Shown: positions 17,874-26,241 of the stretch, in pieces
Layout: every line of letters begins with the position of its first letter
How positions within the stretch are numbered: the first letter of the stretch is position 1
Notes under the pieces: generated by a model
What the model was told of the DNA's origin: nothing
Seen by the model: only the letters and a program-made list of their open reading frames with translations
The model's database searches: none
Translations under genes and position numbers: made by a program
From: Argonema galeatum A003/A1
GTDB taxonomy: Bacteria; Cyanobacteriota; Cyanobacteriia; Cyanobacteriales; Aerosakkonemataceae
Direction: 5' to 3'
NCBI RefSeq assembly: GCF_023333595.1
Contig: NZ_JAIQZM010000013.1
Span: 94,619 to 158,618 of the forward strand
Length of the DNA stretch: 64,000 nucleotides

Positions 17874-20800
17874 TGTTTCTCAATATTGTTGCTAAAACCA
17901 ATTGCCTGCTTGAATCGAACCCATGCTTTTCTCAATTTCCAAAATTTACTGCTCTCCATTTGGTTAATAATGGCTTGCGTCTGTTCCTGTTCTGCTTGAG
18001 CGATTTGGAGTTGATTTTGCGATCGCTCCCACTCTGCCTGCATCTGGTGTAACTGGGATTGCGATCGCTCCCACTCTGCCTGCATTTGTTGTAACTGGGA
18101 TTGCGATCGCTCCCACTCTGCCTGCATCTGGTGTAACTGGGATTGGGACTGCTCCACTTGTTGCTGCGCTTGCTCCCAGGCAGTTTGGATGAGATGCACT
18201 TGCTGCTGCGCTTGCTCCCAGGCAGTTTGGATGTGCTGTGTTTGTTGCTGGGTTTGCTCCCAGGCACCTTGAATGTGCTGTGTTTGTTGTTGGGTTTGCT
18301 CCCAGGCAGTTTGGATGTGCTGTGTTTGTTGTTGGGTTTGCTCCCAGGCACCTTGAATGTGCTGTACCTCCGACTGCGTTTGCTGCCAGACAGTTTGGAT
18401 GTGCTGCGCTTGTTGCTGGGTTTGCTCCCAGGCACCTTGAATGTACTGTGTTTGTTGCTGTACTTTCTGCCACTCGGTGCGAGTTAGCTGTAGTTCCGAC
18501 TGCGATCGCTCCCACTCGACTTGAGTTAGCTGCACTTGCTCCTGCGCTTGGTTCCAGGCAGTTTGGATGCGCTTTGCTTCTGATTGTGTAGTCTCCCACT
18601 CGACTTGAGTTAGCTGTAATTGCTGCTCTGCTTGCTCCCAGGCAGTTTGGATGCGCTTTGCTTCTGATTGTGTAGTCTCCCACTCGGCCTGAGTTAGCTG
18701 TAATTGCTGCTCTGCTCGCTCCCAGGCAGTTTGGATGCGCTTTGCTTCTGATTGTGTAGTCTCCCACTCGGCCTGAGTTAGCTGTAATTGCTGCTCTGCT
18801 CGCTCCCAGGCGGTTTGAGTTAGCTGGACTTGCTGCTCTGCTTCCTCCCAGGCGGTTTGAGTTAGCTGGACTTGCTGCTCTGCTTCCTCCCAGGCGGTTT
18901 GGATGCGCTGTGCTTCGGACTGTGTTTCCTCCCAGGCGGTTTGGATGCGCTGTGCTTCTGATTGCGATCGCTCCTGGGATTGTTCCAATTCAGCCTGAGT
19001 TCGCTTTAATTGCTCCTGAGATTTTTCCCAGGCATTTCGGATTTCCTCTACCTCCAACTGCGCGAAGTCCCACTCGGAGTGAGTTAGCCGCAGTTGCTCT
19101 TGGGATTCTGACCAGGCGCTGCGGATGCGCTCTACTTCCGACTGTGCTTCTGACCAAGCAGTTTGGATGCGCCGCAGTTCGGATTGCGATCGCGAAGATG
19201 CGGCATAAGCTATTTGCACTTCCGACTGTGCTTCCTTCCACGCCGATTCTATGCGCTGTACTTCCGACTGCGCTTGCTCCCAAGCAGATTGGATGCGCTG
19301 TACTTCCGACTGCGATTCTGACCAAGCGGATTGAATGCGCTCTAGCTCTGACTGCGATTCAACAAATGCTGCCTGCGTTTTTTGCAGTTCCATTTCCATT
19401 CCTTCGTAACGGATCTGCTCCTTTAACAAAGCAGAGTCTTTTTCTGCCAAAATGCTGGCAAAGTTAGTTTTGTAAATCTCTAAATGCTTGGCACATATAT
19501 AATTTACTAACCTGGCATGATTCTCCGGTATTCGACACAGACTCACCATCGAGTCCGATCTTACCCGATAATCAAATAATACTTCACTAACATGATAAAA
19601 TTTCCACCCTTTTTCTACAGCACCCAGCCAAAAATCCCAGTCTTCATATCCCATTTTACCCGGTATTTTTGAGTCATAACCCCCGCAATCTGACCATACT
19701 TCCTTCCTATAAATAGCACAAGCGTCAATATAGTTTCTCGCCGCCAGCTTGTTTATATTGAATTCGGGAACTTCCCAAATCCCCGTTTTCTCTCCAAAAA
19801 ATTCCGCGTCTCCGTAAACTACTCCGATTTCAGGATATTTATCCAGTATTTCAATTGCCTTTGTTAAATATTGGGCTCTAATTTTATTATCCGAATCCAA
19901 AGGCAAAATATATCGACCTCTTGCCTTCTTTACCCCGGTATTTCGAGCCTCAGCCAGTCCTTGATTGCTTTGATGTTCGATAATATTATACCCGTTGTCT
20001 TTTAAATAATTTAAAACTTTTAATGTCAATTTTTCGGTTGAGGAATCATTAATAATTAATATCTCGTAAATACGATCTTGACAACTCTCTACACTAGAAA
20101 TAGCTTCTAGGATAAACTCACCTTGATTAAAGCAAGGAATAACAACCGATACAGCTATCTCATTTTCATATTCATTTACCACGCTCATCTCCTTGACAAT
20201 TGTTTCCTTTGGCTGTACAAAACTAGACTTTAAAAACTCTGAAATTGTGCCCCGCTCTGATAAATTTGCAAATGCAGACTTAACGGTCAATCTGGTATGG
20301 GACAATTCTGCGATCGCTTTCACAGAAAAGCCGCTGGGTATATCGGCAACCTCATCCAATTCTGCTAACAATGAAGAATATTGGTTAGCACCACTATATA
20401 ACTTTTTAACAACAAAAGCATCCCATGCTAAGCTTGTAAATATTTGCTGTTCGTATACTTCTTTAAATTGACTCTCCTTGTATGTATTCTCAAAATTTAT
20501 CTTTAACTTATTTTTAATTAATTCTATAAGCTTTGATGGCTCTTTGAGCAAACCATTTATATTAAAAAGAATGCAGCGTTCCGAATTGTCTTTATAAAAA
20601 TTCAGTAAATGATGGTTGTAATAAGCCCAAATCCTTAAAGCATAATCAGGATGTTCGTAAAAAACTGTTTCATTAAGACGACTAATAGAGTCCGCTACAT
20701 CCCAGGGAAACCGATAAACCAGCAGGTATTTTGCTTCAGGAAGTAACTTGTTCCAAAATTCAAGCATTAGAGTGGTACGAGGGTCTTTCCAACCCCAAAT

Positions 20801-21112
20801 ACTAAAGTTTTGATGGCGACGATTAATTAAATCCCGTGCCGTTTCAATATAATTTTCAAACTTGCTGCAATCCAACTTCTCACTTTCTGTCCAACCCCAA
20901 TCATGCCATCCCGCTTCGTCAGCAGGACAGGTATTTTGCAAAACGGAACGTTGAAATTCTAAAAAGTCAATGTCTTCAAAGTAGCCTTTGAGGTTACGAT
21001 CATCGGCATTCAAAAAATTGCTGCCTAAATCAACTCCGATCGCTTTGATAAATGAAGCAGTCAGAGAAGTGCCAGAGCGGTGCATTCCAGTTATTATCAG
21101 CGGTTGAGACAT
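17870..21112 (-). CDS. Sulfotransferase-GT2 fusion with long 14-residue coiled-coil repeat
   Basis: I start it at the ATG at 21112 (1080 residues, first residues MSQPLIITGMHRSGTSL). A start 16 codons earlier would overlap the methyltransferase gene and add a basic stretch. Residues 1-230 are sulfotransferase-like (GMHRSGTS loop, YLLVYRFPWDVADS). Residues about 310-560 are GT2 (VSVVIPCFNQGEF, LPLDSDNKI, YEDWDFWLG). Residues about 590-1055 are a continuous Gln/Glu-rich repeat of period 14 with a Trp in most units. The end, SKFWKLRKAWVRFKQ, resembles a tail seen on other cyanobacterial glycosyltransferases. The coiled coil may scaffold the assembly enzymes; that is inference. It is coupled to the next gene by an ATGA overlap. 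Confidence 0.85.
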   Translation of the reverse strand: MSQPLIITGMHRSGTSLTASFIKAIGVDLGSNFLNADDRNLKGYFEDIDFLEFQRSVLQNTCPADEAGWHDWGWTESEKLDCSKFENYIETARDLINRRHQNFSIWGWKDPRTTLMLEFWNKLLPEAKYLLVYRFPWDVADSISRLNETVFYEHPDYALRIWAYYNHHLLNFYKDNSERCILFNINGLLKEPSKLIELIKNKLKINFENTYKESQFKEVYEQQIFTSLAWDAFVVKKLYSGANQYSSLLAELDEVADIPSGFSVKAIAELSHTRLTVKSAFANLSERGTISEFLKSSFVQPKETIVKEMSVVNEYENEIAVSVVIPCFNQGEFILEAISSVESCQDRIYEILIINDSSTEKLTLKVLNYLKDNGYNIIEHQSNQGLAEARNTGVKKARGRYILPLDSDNKIRAQYLTKAIEILDKYPEIGVVYGDAEFFGEKTGIWEVPEFNINKLAARNYIDACAIYRKEVWSDCGGYDSKIPGKMGYEDWDFWLGAVEKGWKFYHVSEVLFDYRVRSDSMVSLCRIPENHARLVNYICAKHLEIYKTNFASILAEKDSALLKEQIRYEGMEMELQKTQAAFVESQSELERIQSAWSESQSEVQRIQSAWEQAQSEVQRIESAWKEAQSEVQIAYAASSRSQSELRRIQTAWSEAQSEVERIRSAWSESQEQLRLTHSEWDFAQLEVEEIRNAWEKSQEQLKRTQAELEQSQERSQSEAQRIQTAWEETQSEAQRIQTAWEEAEQQVQLTQTAWEEAEQQVQLTQTAWERAEQQLQLTQAEWETTQSEAKRIQTAWERAEQQLQLTQAEWETTQSEAKRIQTAWEQAEQQLQLTQVEWETTQSEAKRIQTAWNQAQEQVQLTQVEWERSQSELQLTRTEWQKVQQQTQYIQGAWEQTQQQAQHIQTVWQQTQSEVQHIQGAWEQTQQQTQHIQTAWEQTQQQTQHIQGAWEQTQQQTQHIQTAWEQAQQQVHLIQTAWEQAQQQVEQSQSQLHQMQAEWERSQSQLQQMQAEWERSQSQLHQMQAEWERSQNQLQIAQAEQEQTQAIINQMESSKFWKLRKAWVRFKQAIGFSNNIEKQ
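17960..19390 (-). repeat. About 33 tandem 42-bp units encoding a 14-residue coiled-coil repeat
   Basis: The unit consensus is QxxQTAWExxQQQ(V/L), two heptads, about 33-34 copies. Register breaks occur in two places: one unit is four residues too long, and one unit is only seven residues. Neighbouring 42-bp units at 18001-18140 are nearly identical and contain GCGATCGC. There is also a higher-order 28-residue repeat (alternating KRIQTAW and QLTQAEW units). Confidence 0.92.
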
Positions 21113-21129
21113 TTCTAACAACCTGGACT

Positions 21130-21999
21130 TTATAGTTCTAACTCTTCTTTTTCTGGCCATCTTTCCTGTGCTATTTTATTTGCTATAGGTGACGAAATGA
21201 TGTTTTTTCGCTTCCCTTTAATCCCCAGAAAGGTGTTTCTGTCAGCTTCTTTTCTCTGTCTCATTATTTCATATTTTATTACCGCTGGATTATGACATTC
21301 ATAAACTGACGTAAATCCCGATTCTGATAATAAATTATAGAGGGAAGCACGGGTCAGCCAAAAACTTGTCAAGTTCTCCAATGATGCCCACAATGATTTA
21401 TTTTTTTCCTCCGCTGTTGAATTATCTTTATGCTCTACATAGGAGCAACCCCAATATTTTTGCTCTTTGTAAATATAGCATTTTTCTGCCGACATACTTA
21501 CATGAGTATCTAAGATTACCAATTTTTGGCAGACATCTGCTATTTGCTCCAGAAAGGAAAAAACATCTGGCGCATCCAAGTGGTAAAATATCCCGATGCA
21601 CAATACTACATCGAAACAGCCGTACTTTTCCCGACTGAGATTGCGTACATCGTCTTGTACAAGCTGAAGGTTGTGTAGAGAAAGGACATCCTTGACAAAT
21701 CGCGCTTTCTCAATATTCGCTTCTCTGCCTTCTATGGCGACTACTTCAGCGCCGTGGAGTGCAAGTTCTATTCCATATAACCCCTCCAGACACGCCAAGT
21801 CCAGAACACGCAGCTTTTCAAAAGGCCGATCGACTATATCTGCGATCGCTTGCAAGATCCGTCTTAATTTTACTTCAGCGCCAGTAATTTGTTGACCGAT
21901 CGTGTAAATATCGTCATCCAGACGGATGTTGTGATTAGTCCATTCACCGAATTTATCTGTGATTTCACGTTTTCTCTGCGCGATCGCTTCAATCTCCAT
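21130..21999 (-). CDS. Class I SAM-dependent methyltransferase
   Basis: The product has about 289 residues. The Rossmann core is at about 65-170: LRVLDLACLEGLYGIELA (motif I, with a CLEG variant instead of the usual glycine-rich loop), AIEGREANIEKA (motif II acidic end), QDDVRN and FDVVLCIGIFYHL. I prefer the second of two close ATGs (21999) because GGTGG sits about seven bases before it; the first ATG (22005) directly follows that site. It lies 47 bases after wzt and 17 before the sulfotransferase-GT2 giant. A glycan O-methyltransferase, possibly terminating or capping the chain that Wzt recognises, is inferred. Confidence 0.83.
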   Translation of the reverse strand: MEIEAIAQRKREITDKFGEWTNHNIRLDDDIYTIGQQITGAEVKLRRILQAIADIVDRPFEKLRVLDLACLEGLYGIELALHGAEVVAIEGREANIEKARFVKDVLSLHNLQLVQDDVRNLSREKYGCFDVVLCIGIFYHLDAPDVFSFLEQIADVCQKLVILDTHVSMSAEKCYIYKEQKYWGCSYVEHKDNSTAEEKNKSLWASLENLTSFWLTRASLYNLLSESGFTSVYECHNPAVIKYEIMRQRKEADRNTFLGIKGKRKNIISSPIANKIAQERWPEKEELEL

Positions 22000-22046
22000 G
22001 TGCATCCACCTTAATTCAACTCAACGAAGCTAGTGCAAAAGGAGCT

Positions 22047-23462
22047 TCAAACAACGTTAATTTCTTGATATTTTTCTATCAAATCGGCATTGATAGTTAA
22101 ACTTGGCTCAATCATCAAGTCAACTATACCACTAGCGTAGGAATTAGTTTCGGGTTGGACTCTAAACATTGCCACATCAATATGTCTGGCAAGATACGTA
22201 AAATGTCCGTCAACTAACCCCGTAACACCTGCATTTAAAAAATAAACACCAGGATTAAGCAGACATTTGAAGGGAAACTTTACTATTACTATCGTCTCCG
22301 GTTCAATGTCGTTAATACATTGAGACGATGCAGTAAAAGAAGCTCCTCCAAGTTCCAATCCAGACACTGTTTTAACCAGCATACCAAACCGAACTTGTTG
22401 AGCGTGTTTGAGAAACGAAACGGAGTAAGTGTAAATGTACTCTTTCCGTCCAACCAGATGATTGACCACTTTCCCATCAGGCATGGTTATGTGGGGATTA
22501 GTAATTTTAGCTCCACGAGGCACATAGGAAATTGTGTTTGTCGGAACCAACTCCGGGTCGTAAAATTCTCGGATTTCTTGTAAATCAGATTCTGATTCCG
22601 ATTCGGACTGCTCGGAAACAATCGCAGATGATTTATTTTCTAAAATGGAAACGTGCTGTTTCAATGAATCATAGCTAACACTTCTTTGCAGTTCCCGTAT
22701 TTCTTCGCGTAAATGCTGCACTTTATCTTCCGGCGCATACATCAGTTTATGATATTTATCGACAACAAACTTAGGATGGTGAAAGAGTAGTTTTTCGCCT
22801 CTATCCATCAATATTGCGGCATCGCAGATTTCTATAACCGAAGTTGCTGAGTGAGAAACAAACAGAATTGTTCCACCTCTAGCTCGGATTGATTGAATGC
22901 GAGCGAAGCATTTACGCTGAAAAGCTTCATCTCCAACGGAGAGAGCTTCATCTACTACGAGAATATCTGGATCGACGCTAGTGGAAACTGCAAACGCCAA
23001 CCTTACGAACATTCCGCTGGAATAAGTTTTGACAGGGTGATCGAGAAAATCGCCAATATCTGCAAAGGCAACAATTTCATCAAACTTAGCTTCAATTTCC
23101 TTTTGGCTCAACCCCATTAACCGACCGTTAAAAAACACATTTTGTCTGCCGGTAAATTCTGGGTTAAATCCGCTACCTAGCTCCAGCAATGCGGCTATTC
23201 TGCCGTTTACCCCCACTTTACCTGTAGTTGGTGTCAGAGTGCCTACGATAATTTGGAGCAGAGTACTTTTGCCAGAACCGTTACGTCCGACAATTCCCAA
23301 GGTTTGTCCTTTGGGAACTTCCAGGTTCATGTCTCGCAGTGCCCAAAATTCATTTGCTTTGCTTTTTCCTGGTAGTAATAAATCTTTCAACCGATCGGCA
23401 GGACGAGTATAGCATTTAAAGCACTTGGAGATATTGGTGAGAGAAATTGCTATTTCAGTCAT
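22047..23462 (-). CDS. wzt: Polysaccharide export ABC ATPase (Wzt type)
   Basis: The product has 471 residues. The N-terminal ATPase has Walker A GRNGSGKST, the signature YSSGMFVRLAFA, Walker B ILVVDEALSVGD and the His-switch FVSHS. After a linker (about 250-310, with a Glu/Ser-rich stretch) comes a C-terminal beta-sandwich domain (about 310-460) of the Wzt type, which in known systems binds the modified non-reducing end of the glycan before export. Directly upstream is its permease partner. The organisation permease-ATPase-methyltransferase resembles O-antigen systems in which a chain-terminating modification licenses export. Confidence 0.9.
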   Translation of the reverse strand: MTEIAISLTNISKCFKCYTRPADRLKDLLLPGKSKANEFWALRDMNLEVPKGQTLGIVGRNGSGKSTLLQIIVGTLTPTTGKVGVNGRIAALLELGSGFNPEFTGRQNVFFNGRLMGLSQKEIEAKFDEIVAFADIGDFLDHPVKTYSSGMFVRLAFAVSTSVDPDILVVDEALSVGDEAFQRKCFARIQSIRARGGTILFVSHSATSVIEICDAAILMDRGEKLLFHHPKFVVDKYHKLMYAPEDKVQHLREEIRELQRSVSYDSLKQHVSILENKSSAIVSEQSESESESDLQEIREFYDPELVPTNTISYVPRGAKITNPHITMPDGKVVNHLVGRKEYIYTYSVSFLKHAQQVRFGMLVKTVSGLELGGASFTASSQCINDIEPETIVIVKFPFKCLLNPGVYFLNAGVTGLVDGHFTYLARHIDVAMFRVQPETNSYASGIVDLMIEPSLTINADLIEKYQEINVV

Positions 23463-23534
23463 GACACTGCTGTTTAAAGGACAAACGATTGAGTTGACAA
23501 GTGGGGTTTTTAGTGGAGTTTTTTTTGTTAAAAT

Positions 23535-24389
23535 TTAAAGCACATCAGCAAATGCCGGACGCAATCGCCGATAAACTTGTAAGCCGCCATAGAACACCAC
23601 TAAAGAAACCAAAGAAGCTATCCCCCATTCTTGCCAGTGCTTCACGTTGCCTTCTAAGATAAGGTCACGATAAGTTTCGGCGATCGCAGTCATGGGATTC
23701 AACCAAAATACCCAAATACGCCATTGTGCTGGAATTAGGGAAGCAGGGTAGACGATCGGAGTCAGGTAAAACCATAGATTTGTAACTACCCCCAAGGTTT
23801 GGGGTACATCCCGCAGAAATACAGTTAGCCCTGCTACTAAATAACTTAAACCTGCCGTTAAAAGCAACTGGGGCAACCAGACCAGCGGCAGTAACAAAAG
23901 GGTACTGTGAATGGTATGGGTTGTTATCCCAACTAACAAAATCAACCCCATTATCCCGATCGTACTTTCCACAAAGGCGGAAAACACTGGCACCAAAGGC
24001 AACAGCGCCAAGGGAAACACCACCTTTTTTACCAGATTGGGTTGGCTGAGTACGGAAACTGCTGCTGGTAACAAACCACTGATGAATGCAGTCCAAGGCA
24101 GCAATCCCGCAAATATCCACAGACCAAAGGTTAACTTATTTTCTGGCAATCCTTGCAGGCTGAGTTTAACTCTGAGAACGATCGCAAAAACGTAAGTATA
24201 AATCAGTAATTGGGATAATTGGTTCAGTAACGGCCAAAAATTGCCCAAAACAGCGCCTTTATATCGAGCCTCTAAGTCTCGCAGTACCAACGCTTTTAGG
24301 AGATCCAACTTAGCGCACCACGGGTTATTGGGCGGCAAATTGCGGTAAAATCTCCCAGCTTGACTAACAACTCCTCTCATCTGAAGCAA
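23535..24389 (-). CDS. wzm: Polysaccharide export ABC permease (Wzm type)
   Basis: The product has 284 residues with six predicted membrane helices and the ABC-2 exporter pattern. The N-terminal amphipathic segment (LLKALVLRDLEARYKGAVLG) is typical of Wzm/TagG. The C-terminal part carries FWLNPMTAIAETYRDLILEG. The start is uncertain: TTG 24389 has AGGAG six bases upstream, whereas ATG 24380 is nine bases further in. It is the first gene of the 24.4-11.6 kb minus-strand block and has a divergent 209-base gap to petP, so the block promoter probably lies there. Confidence 0.9.
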   Translation of the reverse strand: MLQMRGVVSQAGRFYRNLPPNNPWCAKLDLLKALVLRDLEARYKGAVLGNFWPLLNQLSQLLIYTYVFAIVLRVKLSLQGLPENKLTFGLWIFAGLLPWTAFISGLLPAAVSVLSQPNLVKKVVFPLALLPLVPVFSAFVESTIGIMGLILLVGITTHTIHSTLLLLPLVWLPQLLLTAGLSYLVAGLTVFLRDVPQTLGVVTNLWFYLTPIVYPASLIPAQWRIWVFWLNPMTAIAETYRDLILEGNVKHWQEWGIASLVSLVVFYGGLQVYRRLRPAFADVL

Positions 24390-24598
24390 TGCTTGCTCCT
24401 ACGTTCACTACCAACACACCAAAAGACGCAAAAGGTCTTAAGTTAAGATTTTATTCATATTTTGGCAATTTGGGTAAAAAGTTTATTCTGGGCTTTGGTC
24501 AGTGGAAGAAGAAAGGTTACTCACTCCCCCACTCCCTCTCTTCCCCCGACGCCCTAACTCCATATAGACTGTGGAATGGTTCATAGATTGGAGTTGCA

Positions 24599-24796
24599 AT
24601 GGAAATCGGTAAAACAGTCCGCGTGCGTCGTCTTCGGGATCGTGCGCCTGTAAATGTGATTGGATGCCTGGGTAAGACTGGCGTCATTCAGGGATACAAA
24701 ATGGTAGATGGCAGCGGTGTGGGAGTGGTTGTAAAGTTTGAGGATAAGTTTGCTACCTGGTTCTTTGAAGACGAACTAGAACCCGTAAACGCTTAA
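24599..24796 (+). CDS. petP: Cytochrome b6f complex subunit PetP
   Basis: The product has 65 residues and matches the small peripheral b6f subunit known from cyanobacteria and red algae: MEIGKTVRVRRLRDR at the start, GKTGVIQGYKMVDGSGVGV in the middle, and FATWFFEDEL near the end (an SH3-like fold). It binds the cytoplasmic side of the complex and influences electron flow. The ATG has GGAG six to nine bases upstream. It is ten bases from the Get3d gene, a likely operon. The SH3-like ferredoxin-thioredoxin reductase variable chain is an alternative, but the WFFEDE ending favours PetP. Confidence 0.82.
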   Translation: MEIGKTVRVRRLRDRAPVNVIGCLGKTGVIQGYKMVDGSGVGVVVKFEDKFATWFFEDELEPVNA

Positions 24797-24805
24797 GGAA
24801 GAGTA

Positions 24806-25975
24806 ATGTCCCTGATTTTGACATTTTTGGGCAAGGGTGGCACTGGTCGCACTACAGTGGCGATCGCAGCTGCCAAACAGCTAGCTAGTCAAGGAAAGCG
24901 CGTGCTGCTGGCCGGACAGGGCTCTGACCCGGCGCTGAGCTTAATTTTAGGTGCCACCCTTGGCCCCGACCCCCAGGAACTAGCGACTAATTTCCAGGGG
25001 GTGCAGTTCCAGACAGCCCAGCTGCTGGAACGCAGTTGGGAAGAGATCAAACAGCTGGAAGCGCAATACCTCCGCACGCCGATCGTCAAAGAGGTATTCG
25101 GTCAAGAGTTGGGCGTCCTGCCGGGGATGGATAGTGCGTTGGCATTAAACGCCCTTCGGGAGTACGATGCTTCCGGCAAATACGATGCGATTGTCTATGA
25201 CGGAACGGGCGACCAAACGATGCTGCGGATGCTGGGAATGCCGGAGATTGTCAGCTGGTACATCCGCCGCTTTCGGAATTTATTTCTTAATTCCGACTTG
25301 GGTAAAACTGTATCGCCGTTTATCCAACCCGTCGCCAGCGCTGTTTTAAACGTGAATTGGGGCGAGGATAACTTCGCTCAACCCACTAACCAGGTCAACA
25401 ATTTGTTAGACCAAGGCAAGGACGCAGTTGCCAATCCCAACCGGATGGCGGCTTATCTGGTGACCACTGGCGACCCAACTGCTCTAGCTACGGCAAAATA
25501 TCTCTGGGGTAGCGCCCAACAAATCGGTTTAACCGTTGGCGGCGTTATTCTCAATCAAGCGACAATGGCAGACACCGTGGCAGCTGAAGTTGCACAAAAC
25601 CTGGCGCAGGTTTACGAGACATTCGATCGCGAAACGGCTGCTATCGACACCGTTACCGCTGCGTTTTCCCCTCTGCCTGCGATCGCCATTCCCACCCGCA
25701 CCGGGGGCGACTGGCAACCCCTAATGAACGCTATGCCAGATTTCCGTCAAGCTTATCGGGCTCCCAAACCCATAGAAATTGACATTCCGGCTCGCCAAGT
25801 ACGGTTATTCTTGCCCGGTTTTGACAAAAAGCAGGTTAAACTCACCCAGAACGGCCCAGAAGTCACCATTGAAGCGGGCGACCAGCGACGCAATATTTTC
25901 CTTCCTCCCCAGCTGAGCGGCCAATCCGTCAAAGGAGCCAAATTCCAAAATAGTTATTTAACTATTTCCTTCTAG
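24806..25975 (+). CDS. Get3d-type ArsA/Get3 family ATPase
   Basis: The product has 389 residues. The N-terminal P-loop is GKGGTGRTT (residues 10-18), with the ArsA/Get3 deviant loop but Arg in place of the usual second Lys. DGTGDQTMLRMLGMPE is the switch region (Get3 has DTAPTGHTLR). The last 75 residues (ARQVRLFLPGFDKKQVKL to SYLTISF) form an alpha-crystallin-like beta domain, the hallmark of the Get3d clade of photosynthetic organisms. Get3 proteins handle hydrophobic tail segments; the client of Get3d is not settled. Position between petP and chlG fits a link to thylakoid protein biogenesis, by inference. Confidence 0.87.
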   Translation: MSLILTFLGKGGTGRTTVAIAAAKQLASQGKRVLLAGQGSDPALSLILGATLGPDPQELATNFQGVQFQTAQLLERSWEEIKQLEAQYLRTPIVKEVFGQELGVLPGMDSALALNALREYDASGKYDAIVYDGTGDQTMLRMLGMPEIVSWYIRRFRNLFLNSDLGKTVSPFIQPVASAVLNVNWGEDNFAQPTNQVNNLLDQGKDAVANPNRMAAYLVTTGDPTALATAKYLWGSAQQIGLTVGGVILNQATMADTVAAEVAQNLAQVYETFDRETAAIDTVTAAFSPLPAIAIPTRTGGDWQPLMNAMPDFRQAYRAPKPIEIDIPARQVRLFLPGFDKKQVKLTQNGPEVTIEAGDQRRNIFLPPQLSGQSVKGAKFQNSYLTISF

Positions 25976-26012
25976 TAAGAGACTTGGGTAATTGGTCATT
26001 GGAAAATTTCAA

Positions 26013-26121
26013 CAGGACTTACTCAAAAACCTTAGTTTTGCCCCCCCAGCCCCCCAAATCTGGGGGGAGAAGAGTCCTGTTCCCCCCAGATTTGGGGGGC
26101 TGGGGGGGCGATTGCGCCCTA
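26013..26121. mobile_element. MITE-like element copy B with 29-bp perfect inverted repeat
   Basis: The left end is AGGACTTACTC; the right end is degraded (GCGCCCT). The core is a perfect 29-bp inverted repeat (26040-26068 with 26081-26109) around the loop GAAGAGTCCTGT, the reverse complement of the loop in copies A and C. Direct repeats TTCAA flank it (26008-26012 and 26122-26126), each with one base between repeat and element end. It lies between get3d and chlG. Confidence 0.82.
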
Positions 26122-26241
26122 TTCAAATTGAAGAAAAAGTAGAAGATTTATTTTGAAAATCTTCCCTTTTTAAATCTGAAATTAATGATCGCTCGACGGA
26201 AAATTCAATCCAAAATCTAAAATCCCAAATCCAAAATCGAT

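Noticed and set aside
17960..19390. Possible CRISPR array (regular repeats)
   Set aside because: Units abut without spacers, are translated in one frame and encode a heptad pattern.
17932..19467. Several long open frames on both strands across the coiled-coil region (for example 18143-18487 plus, 17964-18767 minus)
   Set aside because: They are shadows of the 42-bp tandem repeat, which is open in several frames because of its repetitive composition; they have no motifs or ribosome sites.
24380..24389. ATG 24380 as the start of the Wzm-type permease
   Set aside because: Not excluded, but TTG 24389 has a better placed AGGAG, so the longer form was listed; the difference is only three residues.
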